DNA of 64,000 nt, taken from assembly GCF_039555335.1 (NCBI RefSeq), contig NC_092646.1, forward strand, positions 27,147,780-27,211,779, read 5' to 3'. Shown here in pieces: positions 63,001-64,000 of this stretch. A program made the position numbers and the translations under genes. The notes below the pieces were generated by a model that worked only from the letters and a program-made list of their open reading frames with translations, had not been told where the DNA came from and made no database searches. This DNA comes from Amphiura filiformis (taxonomy: Eukaryota; Echinodermata; Ophiuroidea; Amphilepidida; Amphiuridae). How positions within the stretch are numbered: position 1 is the first letter of the stretch; each line of letters starts with the position of its first letter.

Positions 63001-63128
63001 CTGGCGCCCCCAAAGCCCCCCCCAAAATACGCGCATGAATAACCCTCCCACCACACACACACATTCCAGTACATACCTCTTTACTAATCCAGTGTGGTAT
63101 GATCACTTTCATTATGCTCAGCAACCGG
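23950..63128 (-). CDS. ATP-binding cassette subfamily D member 3 (70-kDa peroxisomal membrane protein), 5' end missing
   Basis: Half-size ABC transporter of the peroxisomal membrane; as known for the family, it dimerises and imports long-chain and branched acyl-CoAs for beta-oxidation. Twenty exons in any one transcript (21 present, two alternative) join with unbroken phase into about 594 residues, which corresponds to vertebrate residues 66 to the end. Visible in order are TM segments, the EAA-like loop ([12 protein letters not shown]), TM5-6, then the nucleotide-binding domain. The latter has Walker [11 protein letters not shown]-loop VPQRPYMTLG, signature LSGGEKQR, Walker [11 protein letters not shown] and switch histidine TVSHR. 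It ends [13 protein letters not shown]. All catalytic residues are present. Exons, minus strand order: 63077-63128, 59758-59846, 52607-52676, 51633-51659, 51076-51146, 49685-49808, 48738-48847, 47354-47513, 46358-46427, 42752-42849, 39149-39240 or 38703-38794, 37666-37754, 31876-31951, 31262-31403, 29874-29939, 28290-28403, 26974-27069, 25553-25657, 24578-24634, 23950-24027. The N-terminal exon(s) lie past 64000. ABCD1/2 are less likely given the C-terminus and [12 protein letters not shown] block. Confidence 0.96.
24360..24571. repeat. Dispersed MITE, family K, copy 1, abutting a splice donor
   Basis: The ends are taacctgccgatctaacatt and aatcggcaggtagttctcac + ggggtta. Other copies lie at 46112-46333 and 49413-49617. 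This copy ends at 24570-24571, so in transcript sense it begins within about 7 nt of the donor of the exon at 24578-24634. Confidence 0.85.
24578..24634 (-). CDS. ABCD3 exon: switch-histidine segment
   Basis: 57 nt, phase 0 at both ends. It encodes [19 protein letters not shown]. His of TVSHR is the H-loop that contacts ATP gamma-phosphate in ABC proteins. Donor GAG/GTAAGT, acceptor catcag. Confidence 0.95.
25044..25490 (-). mobile_element. Penelope-like element fragment between inverted repeats
   Basis: The minus strand encodes [20 protein letters not shown] and [12 protein letters not shown], which resembles the C-terminal tail following the GIY-YIG domain of Penelope-like reverse transcriptases (family resemblance recalled, not searched). 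The flanks are inverted repeats of about 90 bp: ctagaaagcaaatttatact / agtataaatttgctttcta, each with a ctgaagacgc(c/t)ggttgaccc core. Such elements often carry inverted terminal copies. The body is 5' truncated, so this is a dead insertion in an ABCD3 intron. Confidence 0.65.
25553..25657 (-). CDS. ABCD3 exon: Walker B
   Basis: 105 nt, phase 0. It begins [20 protein letters not shown] and ends [15 protein letters not shown] is Walker B with the catalytic Glu, followed by the D-loop. Acceptor tttgtag, donor GAG/GTAAGA. Confidence 0.96.
25707..25985. repeat. Fold-back MITE, family C-like copy
   Basis: Left part aatgggctcttgcatttaaa + atccacactactcttgtaga, right part tcttccacagggtagtgtgg + attgaatag. 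The internal ctccatttgaaattcaccct is shared with 58328-58540, the same subfamily. Confidence 0.75.
26974..27069 (-). CDS. ABCD3 exon: ABC signature motif
   Basis: 96 nt, phase 0. It encodes [20 protein letters not shown] and then [20 protein letters not shown] is the ABC signature. Acceptor ttttgcag, donor [29 protein letters not shown] is distinctive for the ABCD3 branch. Confidence 0.97.
27168..27265 (-). repeat. tRNA-derived SINE head
   Basis: The minus strand carries an A-box-like TTAGCTCAATAGATAAGGCG and a B-box GGGTTCGAACCC about 35 nt apart. The flanking acceptor-arm halves do not pair (AGTCAAG against ATGTTTA), so it is a tRNA-derived retroposon or pseudogene rather than a working tRNA. 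Confidence 0.6.
27345..28246. mobile_element. Non-autonomous element with short TIRs and internal 108-bp tandem repeats
   Basis: It is bounded by atgcctccacc and its exact inverse ggtggaggcat. Inside, a unit of about 108 bp (ggctctaaatgttga at 27468, 27577, 27685 and 27792) repeats four to five times. Near the right end is a short ggaagcacgga / ggaaggacgga repeat run (28150-28215). No long open frame exists. It lies in the ABCD3 intron between the exons at 26974 and 28290 and ends about 40 nt from the latter. Confidence 0.75.
28290..28403 (-). CDS. ABCD3 exon: Q-loop to helical subdomain
   Basis: 114 nt, phase 0. It begins [20 protein letters not shown] and ends LEDSMAK. Follows directly on VPQ of the previous exon to complete the Q-loop. 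Acceptor gctatag, donor AAG/GTAGGT. Confidence 0.95.
28784..29118. repeat. Fold-back element, family A, copy 2
   Basis: From ttaaagggcatttcgtgatc to gatcacgaaatcctccttta. Same internal words as 3130-3475 (tcaactttttttgag inverse, gcataactcgcaaacgcaaa), but the central gcaccag inversion is lost. Confidence 0.9.
29492..29832. repeat. Fold-back element, family A, copy 3
   Basis: From attaaaagggcatttcgtga to ggatcacaaaatactccttt. It retains the central gttctggtacaccagaat. It lies 374 bp from copy 2 in the same orientation and ends about 40 nt from the exon at 29874. Confidence 0.9.
29874..29939 (-). CDS. ABCD3 exon: start of the nucleotide-binding domain's second strand block
   Basis: 66 nt, phase 0. 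It encodes [20 protein letters not shown] + PQ, directly following ...FRILGE. Acceptor tacacag, donor CAG/GTATGT. Confidence 0.95.
30378..30452 (-). repeat. tRNA-derived SINE head
   Basis: The minus strand reads GTGGCATACTGGTTAAGG (A-box-like) and GAGGTTCAAGTCTCC (B-box) about 33 nt apart. The arms do not form a full cloverleaf, so a retroposon head is favoured over a functional tRNA. Confidence 0.55.
30755..30960. repeat. Dispersed repeat, family D, copy 2
   Basis: It is inverted relative to 10790-11010 and shares ggatctgccatcttgc-, ttctccctgcaaacgcat- and gcaatgcgtgcacgat-like words. Confidence 0.65.
31262..31403 (-). CDS. ABCD3 exon: Walker A
   Basis: 142 nt, phases 2 in and 0 out. It encodes [20 protein letters not shown], a middle part, and [26 protein letters not shown] is the P-loop that binds ATP phosphates. 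Acceptor actcag, donor GAG/GTGAGT. Confidence 0.97.
31876..31951 (-). CDS. ABCD3 exon: acidic linker before the nucleotide-binding domain
   Basis: 76 nt, split codons at both ends. It encodes [16 protein letters not shown] and [10 protein letters not shown]. The second half matches the family (PG.G.II..D.IIK), while the DSDSEDD stretch is an acidic insertion-like segment with no close counterpart in vertebrate proteins that I recall. Donor CAA/GTGAGT. Confidence 0.92.
32046..32404. mobile_element. Fold-back element, family H, copy 2
   Basis: tttaagggggtactacaccc to ggtgtagtacccccttaa. The interior is nearly identical to 21446-21802 in the same orientation, which indicates recent mobility of the family. 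Confidence 0.92.
32441..32830 (-). mobile_element. LINE (non-LTR retrotransposon) 3' fragment
   Basis: The minus strand encodes [19 protein letters not shown] and [15 protein letters not shown], which resembles the tail of many CR1/L2/Jockey-type reverse transcriptase ORFs (YRG..LWN.LP...FK). It is followed by AATAAAGATTT and ends in an (ACT)n run at 32441-32461, the microsatellite tail expected of such LINEs. It is 5' truncated, hence dead. Confidence 0.75.
33160..33315. repeat. Fold-back MITE, family C copy
   Basis: Contains gacatgtccttaatctccca, the inverse gaagattacgatcatgtctt and the right end ggtgtatggattttaactgg. Arms correspond across most of the length. Confidence 0.85.
33384..33515. 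repeat. Fold-back MITE, family L, copy 1
   Basis: Contains cattggcccctgaacatgtt, aagcaaaacctcctatgcaa and the inverse half ttttaaacatgttcaggagc + gtttttcctgcccaacgac. The same family is at 35820-35960, 52718-52826 and 58240-58300. Confidence 0.8.
33516..35328. other. ABCD3 intron, AT-rich, no gene seen
   Basis: Holds a G10 run (33636-33646), a tRNA-like segment (34826-34940) and words 'aggttaggg/tagggtta' scattered through 34500-35070. Open frames of about 120 codons lack domains. Confidence 0.4.
34826..34940 (-). repeat. tRNA-like segment, probable SINE head
   Basis: The minus strand reads GTTGTAGTGGTTGTCTCACT (A-box-like) and GCGGGGTTCAATTC (B-box-like). The remainder does not fold into a clean cloverleaf. 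Confidence 0.45.
35329..35575. repeat. Dispersed fold-back repeat, family M, copy 1
   Basis: Begins agatttcactaaactttatg, ends aagtttagggaaatggatcc. Core gggatttactacagggaccc. It matches 50818-51045. Confidence 0.82.
35820..35960. repeat. Fold-back MITE, family L, copy 2
   Basis: Left end gttgggcaggaaaaacctcc, right end ggaggtttttcctgccgaac, nearly perfect inverted arms around aaaacaaaactgccaac. Confidence 0.9.
36695..36870. repeat. Fold-back MITE, family I, diverged copy
   Basis: ctatttttcatccaggcaag on the left and ttgaacaggtgaaaaatagt on the right. Shared core caaagcgctggcatacacat. Confidence 0.6.
37666..37754 (-). CDS. ABCD3 exon after the duplicated exon
   Basis: 89 nt, first base completes the Gly codon begun by either alternative exon. 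It encodes [20 protein letters not shown] then ERTMVRESK and ends with a single G. Acceptor ctccag, donor AAGG/GTAAGG. Confidence 0.95.
38703..38794 (-). CDS. ABCD3 alternative exon 'a' (conserved version)
   Basis: 92 nt: 30 codons plus GG. It encodes [20 protein letters not shown] and then [11 protein letters not shown](G). It is the closer match to vertebrate ABCD3 at this position, which is the TM6 cytosolic extension leading to the nucleotide-binding domain. Acceptor tacatag, donor GG/GTGAGT. Its sister exon is 354 nt upstream in the transcript (39149-39240). Using both would shift the frame (184 nt). Confidence 0.95.
39149..39240 (-). CDS. ABCD3 alternative exon 'b' (divergent version)
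   Basis: 92 nt with exactly the same phase as the exon at 38703. It encodes [20 protein letters not shown] and then [11 protein letters not shown](G). Good splice sites (acceptor cacatag, donor GG/GTAAGT), no stop, and conservative substitutions show it is a maintained paralogous exon, not decay. Residues YY, SG/AG, M, GQA/AQA, GR, LAGR and TRLAG are shared. Probably spliced mutually exclusively with the other copy. Confidence 0.93.
39700..39805. repeat. Half of a family C MITE
   Basis: Contains aaccacactccctatgtgaa, gaataaagttgtgtcttcca and caactggaatagccca, the right half of family C. Confidence 0.75.
39889..40260. repeat. Fold-back MITE, family F, copy 2
   Basis: gacccagtccacaccagcat to gtgtggaccgggtc, with gacacgat/atcgtgtc internal inversions. 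Matches 14480-14854 in the same orientation. Confidence 0.88.
40849..41689 (+). mobile_element. Mariner-like element, internally deleted, keeping the transposase N-terminus
   Basis: The TIRs of about 30 bp are nearly perfect: gggtgtcccaaaaaaaggtt on the left and aacctttttatgggacacc on the right, both continuing through acatgtaga. TA flanks both ends (40847-40848 and 41690-41691). An ATG at 41116 opens a 35-codon frame beginning [20 protein letters not shown], with the look of the helix-turn-helix start of mariner/IS630 transposases; it stops at 41221. The catalytic domain is absent, so this is a non-autonomous deletion derivative. Confidence 0.8.
42006..42283. repeat. Fold-back MITE, family G, copy 2
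   Basis: gaagataccttacccttccc to gggaagtgtaagatctcct; same interior as 15192-15460. Confidence 0.88.
42329..42592. repeat. Fold-back MITE, family N (264 bp)
   Basis: Left end agggagtgatcgttatttac, right end gtaaataacgatcggtccct. Inner inverted blocks gggggggtaatgggcgtttt / ccaaaatgcccattaccccc. Repeated aggggggaacgcgaaatttt words between. Confidence 0.9.
42752..42849 (-). CDS. ABCD3 exon: TM6 region
   Basis: 98 nt, first two bases complete Tyr. It encodes [20 protein letters not shown] and [21 protein letters not shown] is well conserved in ABCD3. Donor ATG/GTAAGT at phase 0 feeds either 92-nt alternative exon. Confidence 0.95.
43903..44178. repeat. Minisatellite of tatgtatagccatg words
   Basis: Repeats of about 10-20 bp, built from gtatagccatgcatagctat and variants (aatagctatgtatagccatg). 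Alternating purine-pyrimidine character with many short palindromes (gctatgtatagc, catgcatg). Confidence 0.9.
46112..46333. repeat. Dispersed MITE, family K, copy 2
   Basis: From taaccccctgataactacct to ggccaggtagtgctcagggg. Inverted relative to copies 1 and 3. It lies 24 nt from the donor of the exon at 46358. Confidence 0.87.
46358..46427 (-). CDS. ABCD3 exon: TM5 side
   Basis: 70 nt: [20 protein letters not shown] then IAK plus T. Acceptor ccttgcag, donor AAAT/GTAAGT. Confidence 0.95.
46540..46858. repeat. Fold-back MITE, family J, copy 2
   Basis: accatatttccttgaataaa + cgccc on the left and gggtgtttatttgaggga + aggaaatacggta on the right. Inner repeated gcgtttatt and aagcttac words. Confidence 0.75.
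47354..47513 (-). CDS. ABCD3 exon: EAA-like loop
   Basis: 160 nt. It encodes [20 protein letters not shown] and later [20 protein letters not shown] then [27 protein letters not shown] is the EAA-like motif of ABCD transporters, which couples the membrane and ATPase domains. Acceptor acactag, donor TTG/GTAAGA. Confidence 0.97.
47514..48737. other. ABCD3 intron, no other gene seen
   Basis: AT-rich, with an inverted agaagtatac / gtatacttct pair bounding 48206-48582, probably another fold-back insertion. Short open frames lack domains. Confidence 0.45.
48738..48847 (-). CDS. ABCD3 exon: TM3-TM4 segment
   Basis: 110 nt: [20 protein letters not shown] then [16 protein letters not shown] plus AG. 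Hydrophobic stretch [12 protein letters not shown] is membrane-spanning. Acceptor cacccag, donor AAG/GTAATT. Confidence 0.95.
49197..49305. repeat. Half of a family C MITE
   Basis: Contains cacccattcaggtaacccca, gtgtggaagataatgccatg and tgtatggatttcaattggaa. Confidence 0.78.
49413..49617. repeat. Dispersed MITE, family K, copy 3
   Basis: From taaccccatgagcactacct to ggtaggtagttctcatgggg + tta. Clean inverted termini aacccc(a)tgag / ctcatggggtt. Confidence 0.9.
49685..49808 (-). CDS. ABCD3 exon: cytosolic loop after TM2
   Basis: 124 nt: [20 protein letters not shown] then [20 protein letters not shown] + [17 protein letters not shown] is a family hallmark. Acceptor ccttcag, donor AAG/GTAAGT. 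Confidence 0.97.
49809..51075. other. ABCD3 intron with family M repeat
   Basis: Includes the family M copy 50818-51045. The remainder is AT-rich, with an inverted cagtctcctccaccacctgt / gctgtggaggagact pair at 50697-50760. No other gene. Confidence 0.5.
50818..51045. repeat. Dispersed repeat, family M, copy 2
   Basis: aactaaactttacgctgctt to tttagtgaaatggaccactg; shares gggatttactacagggaccc and ttcataaagtaacatctagt with 35329-35575. Confidence 0.82.
51076..51146 (-). CDS. ABCD3 exon: YGLNE segment
   Basis: 71 nt: [20 protein letters not shown] then QYL plus AG. Acceptor ttgcag, donor CAG/GTAAGA. Confidence 0.96.
51633..51659 (-). CDS. ABCD3 micro-exon, 27 nt
   Basis: Encodes ISLVNNLLK only, phase 0 at both ends, between acceptor tttcag and donor AAG/GTAAGT. 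It exactly fills the gap between AMPA and YGLNE in the family alignment. Confidence 0.93.
52424..52570. repeat. Fold-back MITE, family C copy
   Basis: tgtggaagacatgaccttaa + tctcccacatagtgagtgca on the left, ggtggaagattaaggtcatg + tcttccat on the right; ends atttcaaatggaacagccca. Confidence 0.85.
52607..52676 (-). CDS. ABCD3 exon: [10 protein letters not shown] segment
   Basis: 70 nt; first T completes Ser with the AG of the preceding exon. It encodes [20 protein letters not shown] then MPA. Acceptor tttacag, donor GCG/GTAAGT. Confidence 0.95.
52718..52826. repeat. Fold-back MITE, family L, copy 3
   Basis: cgttgggcaggaaaacctcc ... tttaaaacaaagctgccaag ... gtaggtggttttgctttaag; right end truncated. 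Confidence 0.8.
52827..53447. other. ABCD3 intron upstream of the retrotransposon
   Basis: AT-rich. No recognisable repeat copy elsewhere in the window and no coding signal. Confidence 0.4.
53448..53482 (+). repeat. 5' half of a tRNA-like sequence interrupted by a retrotransposon
   Basis: Reads ctgccacggtggccgagcgg then taaagcgctagacgc. GTGGCCGAGCGGT is a good A-box of the tRNA-Leu/Ser type. The 3' half (B-box ggttcgagtcc) resumes after the LTR element at 58119. The anticodon and T stems pair poorly when the halves are joined, so this is a tRNA-derived SINE head or tRNA pseudogene. Confidence 0.6.
53483..53604 (+). repeat. 5' LTR (122 bp)
   Basis: Begins TGTAATGTATTCAGG, ends TTGATCTCACA (TG...CA). 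It contains AATAAA at 53554-53559. It differs from the 3' LTR at a single position (ggcg versus ggtg near 53578). Flanked on the left by gacgc, the 5-bp target duplication. Confidence 0.96.
53642..54534 (+). pseudogene. Retrotransposon gag with one frame break
   Basis: Capsid-like segment from ATG at 53642 (the longer open frame would start inside the LTR, so I take this ATG). It reads in one frame to about 53950 and then continues in another until the stop at 54532-54534, so a single-base indel lies near gaccagaaggatgg. The C-terminal part carries two zinc knuckles, [13 protein letters not shown] and [14 protein letters not shown], which bind element RNA. The gag stop overlaps the start of the protease reading frame, which lies in the -1 frame, consistent with ribosomal frameshifting in this family. 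Confidence 0.85.
54515..57574 (+). pseudogene. Retrotransposon pol (protease-RT-RNase H-integrase) with one frame break
   Basis: Aspartic protease with DTGA at 54573-54584. Reverse transcriptase has the catalytic YIDD at 55386-55397. The frame shifts by one at an 8-A run (55708-55715). RNase H starts after it ([11 protein letters not shown]). The integrase has the HHCC zinc domain (HSSHLG ... CSKCTVC) and a DDE core ([22 protein letters not shown]). It stops at 57574 after a basic/acidic tail ([14 protein letters not shown]). All catalytic motifs are intact, and only the homopolymer break interrupts the polyprotein. Confidence 0.9.
57575..57996 (+). other. Retrotransposon 3' untranslated region with polypurine tract
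   Basis: AT-rich noncoding sequence between the pol stop and the 3' LTR, ending in the purine run aaggaggagga that would prime plus-strand synthesis. No envelope-type frame. Confidence 0.8.
57997..58118 (+). repeat. 3' LTR (122 bp)
   Basis: Same boundaries as the 5' LTR (TGTAATG...CTCACA), with one substitution. Followed by the duplicated target gacgc. Confidence 0.96.
58119..58172 (+). repeat. 3' half of the interrupted tRNA-like sequence
   Basis: gacgcgtaatcgaaggaagt through cgctggttcgagtcccaac. GGTTCGAGTCC is a good B-box. Removing the element and one TSD rejoins about 80 bp with A- and B-boxes at tRNA spacing for a long-variable-arm type. Confidence 0.6.
58240..58300. repeat. Family L MITE fragment
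   Basis: Contains ccttaaacatgttcaggggc and caatgacacataggttttcc, the right half of the family. Confidence 0.7.
58328..58540. repeat. Family C-like MITE
   Basis: aatgggctattccatttaaa + atccacactacccctg on the left; the internal tggaagatccaggttgaatc and tatgaaattcaaatggagct match 25707-25985. Confidence 0.75.
58561..59757 (-). repeat. Exon-fragment minisatellite: nine copies of an ABCD3 exon end plus its splice donor
   Basis: Each unit carries the last ~65 nt of the exon at 59758-59846 ([20 protein letters not shown] + E), the donor GAAAG/GTAAGATG, and about 20 nt of its intron, then a C/A-rich (plus strand) spacer. Copies from the internal tttctctggcag to the donor lie at 58587-58638, 58721-58772, 58861-58912, 58970-59006, 59108-59159, 59249-59300, 59358-59394, 59496-59547 and 59623-59674. 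Seven are 52 nt. Two (58970, 59358) are 37 nt, lacking QNGTA in frame with Glu changed to Asp. Unit spacing is 109-141 bp, and a three-unit block of 387-388 bp is itself duplicated. Every donor is intact, and each copy keeps a cryptic acceptor (tttctctggcag), but none has the real acceptor or first 8 codons. Confidence 0.93.
59758..59846 (-). CDS. ABCD3 exon: TM1-TM2 segment, source of the downstream array
   Basis: 89 nt: [20 protein letters not shown] then MIQNGTAIE plus AG, completing Ser with the next exon. The hydrophobic [11 protein letters not shown] is a membrane segment, and [12 protein letters not shown] is nearly invariant in the family. Acceptor ttttctgtag with a strong T-rich tract, donor AAG/GTAAGA. 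This is the only copy with the true acceptor. Confidence 0.95.
59847..63076. other. ABCD3 intron, no other gene seen
   Basis: Contains a repeat at 59985-60290 that matches 24090-24330 in reverse (acccatcaatata / tatattgatgtgt words). A ttgcaagtcattgtatttt short tandem lies at 61140-61220, and an A22 run at about 62838. A C-rich tract (ttgccgcccc) follows at 62920-63020. No exon with matching phase was recognised. Confidence 0.5.
63077..63128 (-). CDS. ABCD3 exon: most 5' exon in the window
   Basis: 52 nt; the first C completes a codon from an exon outside the window. It encodes [17 protein letters not shown], matching the family's R-L-x2-I-x-K-x2-P...KE block. Acceptor tttttag, donor GAG/GTATGT, phase 0 into TGFMLL. 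Confidence 0.92.
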
Positions 63129-64000
63129 CTAAAAAGAGTTAAAAATAAGAAACTGTTAAAATCGGCATAACAGGAATGAAGGGATCATAAACTTTAGTTT
63201 TTAGAGTCATGCTAAGAGACTGGACCCAAAGGTCCATGTGCACCATCAGACCAGGTCTTACTTTAGACCTGATCTAACCATGGAGATTAGACTTAGGGAG
63301 AAGGAACTCTTAGGTATTTACATACCATATTCTATACAATTTTAGATCCTGTTAAAGGGACCATTGAAAGAAAATATGATTTGGTACCAAAATAAACCCC
63401 ATAAAATATAGAATCAATATCTAAAACAATTGGAGAACTAACTATTTTAGAAATAAAAATACAACAAAAACAACGTACTCGATTTACCCCCTTCCGACGC
63501 TACATCGCGCGTTGTTTATCAAAAATAGAAAATTGGGCGCTTTCCTGATGACGTCATTGTGGTTACGCGTTTTGTGTTGTGCTATCATTTTTGCCGGGAC
63601 AATTTCAACAGCGATCGCGATCTAAATATCAGATGCAATAATACAACCTCTTATATATTTAAAGGTCAAGCATTAAAAACAAAATACCAGTTGATTGTCC
63701 ACATGTTACCAAAAAGAGGAAGTGGAGGGCCTTTTTATTTATCATTTATTATTTTTTTTACAATGAAAAATGATCATTTATGTATTATTCCCGGACATTA
63801 TTAGTTGTGTAACTTGTAGACATGGTAAAGGAGGATGATAGGATCGAGGCTCTTGTTATTTGATGGTTCTCTGAGAGCATGATTATTGATTAAAACAAAG
63901 CCTGTAAATAGAAATGCTTATTGGACAGAAGCAAATCTAATCAATTGACAATATTATTAACTTTTGAAACATTAAAATAAATGAAGAAGTTTTCGCTTAG
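63129..64000. other. Right flank: ABCD3 intron, no exon found
   Basis: I searched the minus strand for a segment ending in the expected ...VFF + two bases before a donor and saw none. The remaining N-terminal exon(s) should lie beyond 64000. An open frame at 63559-63804 (plus) shows no domain. Confidence 0.45.

Noticed and set aside
62872..63124. Basic Gly/Lys/Arg-rich minus-strand frames
   Set aside because: Translation of a C-rich ttgccgcccc simple repeat next to the exon at 63077; only the 17 codons of the ABCD3 exon are real.
63240..63310. Upstream ABCD3 exon ending at GGTCTAAA/GTAAG
   Set aside because: The would-be coding sequence contains stops in the required frame and no VVDKVFF-like peptide.

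Overview
The window is animal nuclear DNA: AT-rich, repeat-dense, with spliced genes, long introns and many small fold-back transposons. The repeat words, an intact short-LTR Ty3/gypsy element of Mag/SURL aspect and the intron layout suggest a marine invertebrate, perhaps an echinoderm such as a brittle star. The species guess is inference; the eukaryotic animal call is secure.

The main gene lies on the minus strand from 63128 down to 23950. It is ABCD3 (PMP70), a peroxisomal half-size ABC transporter of long and branched acyl-CoAs. I placed 21 coding exons by their splice sites, unbroken phase and recognisable protein blocks. They encode about 594 residues, from roughly residue 66 of the vertebrate protein to the stop; the N-terminal exons lie beyond position 64000. 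Two things in it stand out. First, the exon that follows TM6 is present as two different 92-nt copies with identical phase (39149-39240 and 38703-38794), the classic layout of mutually exclusive exons. Second, the 3' part of another exon and its splice donor have been copied nine more times into the downstream intron (58561-59757), giving a minisatellite of decoy exon ends with intact splice signals and two in-frame 15-nt deletion variants.

The intron between 52676 and 59758 also holds a near-complete LTR retrotransposon (53483-58118): 122-bp LTRs differing at one base, TSD gacgc, Gag, protease, RT, RNase H and integrase, with single-base frame breaks. It landed between the A-box-like and B-box-like parts of a tRNA-like sequence.

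On the plus strand, 7089-9161 is a single coding exon for a protein of about 690 residues with roughly 18 C2H2 zinc fingers. At 16913-19864 there are pieces of a second C2H2 gene, tandemly duplicated and frameshifted, flanked by a 190-bp inverted repeat.

The remainder is intergenic or intronic DNA: a dimeric 70-72 bp satellite (373-1822), fold-back MITE families with two or more copies each, a hAT MITE with a perfect 8-bp TSD, a Tc1/mariner-type element nested in a MITE, a mariner-like remnant with its transposase N-terminus, a Penelope-like fragment bracketed by inverted repeats, a LINE 3' end, and tRNA-derived SINE heads.
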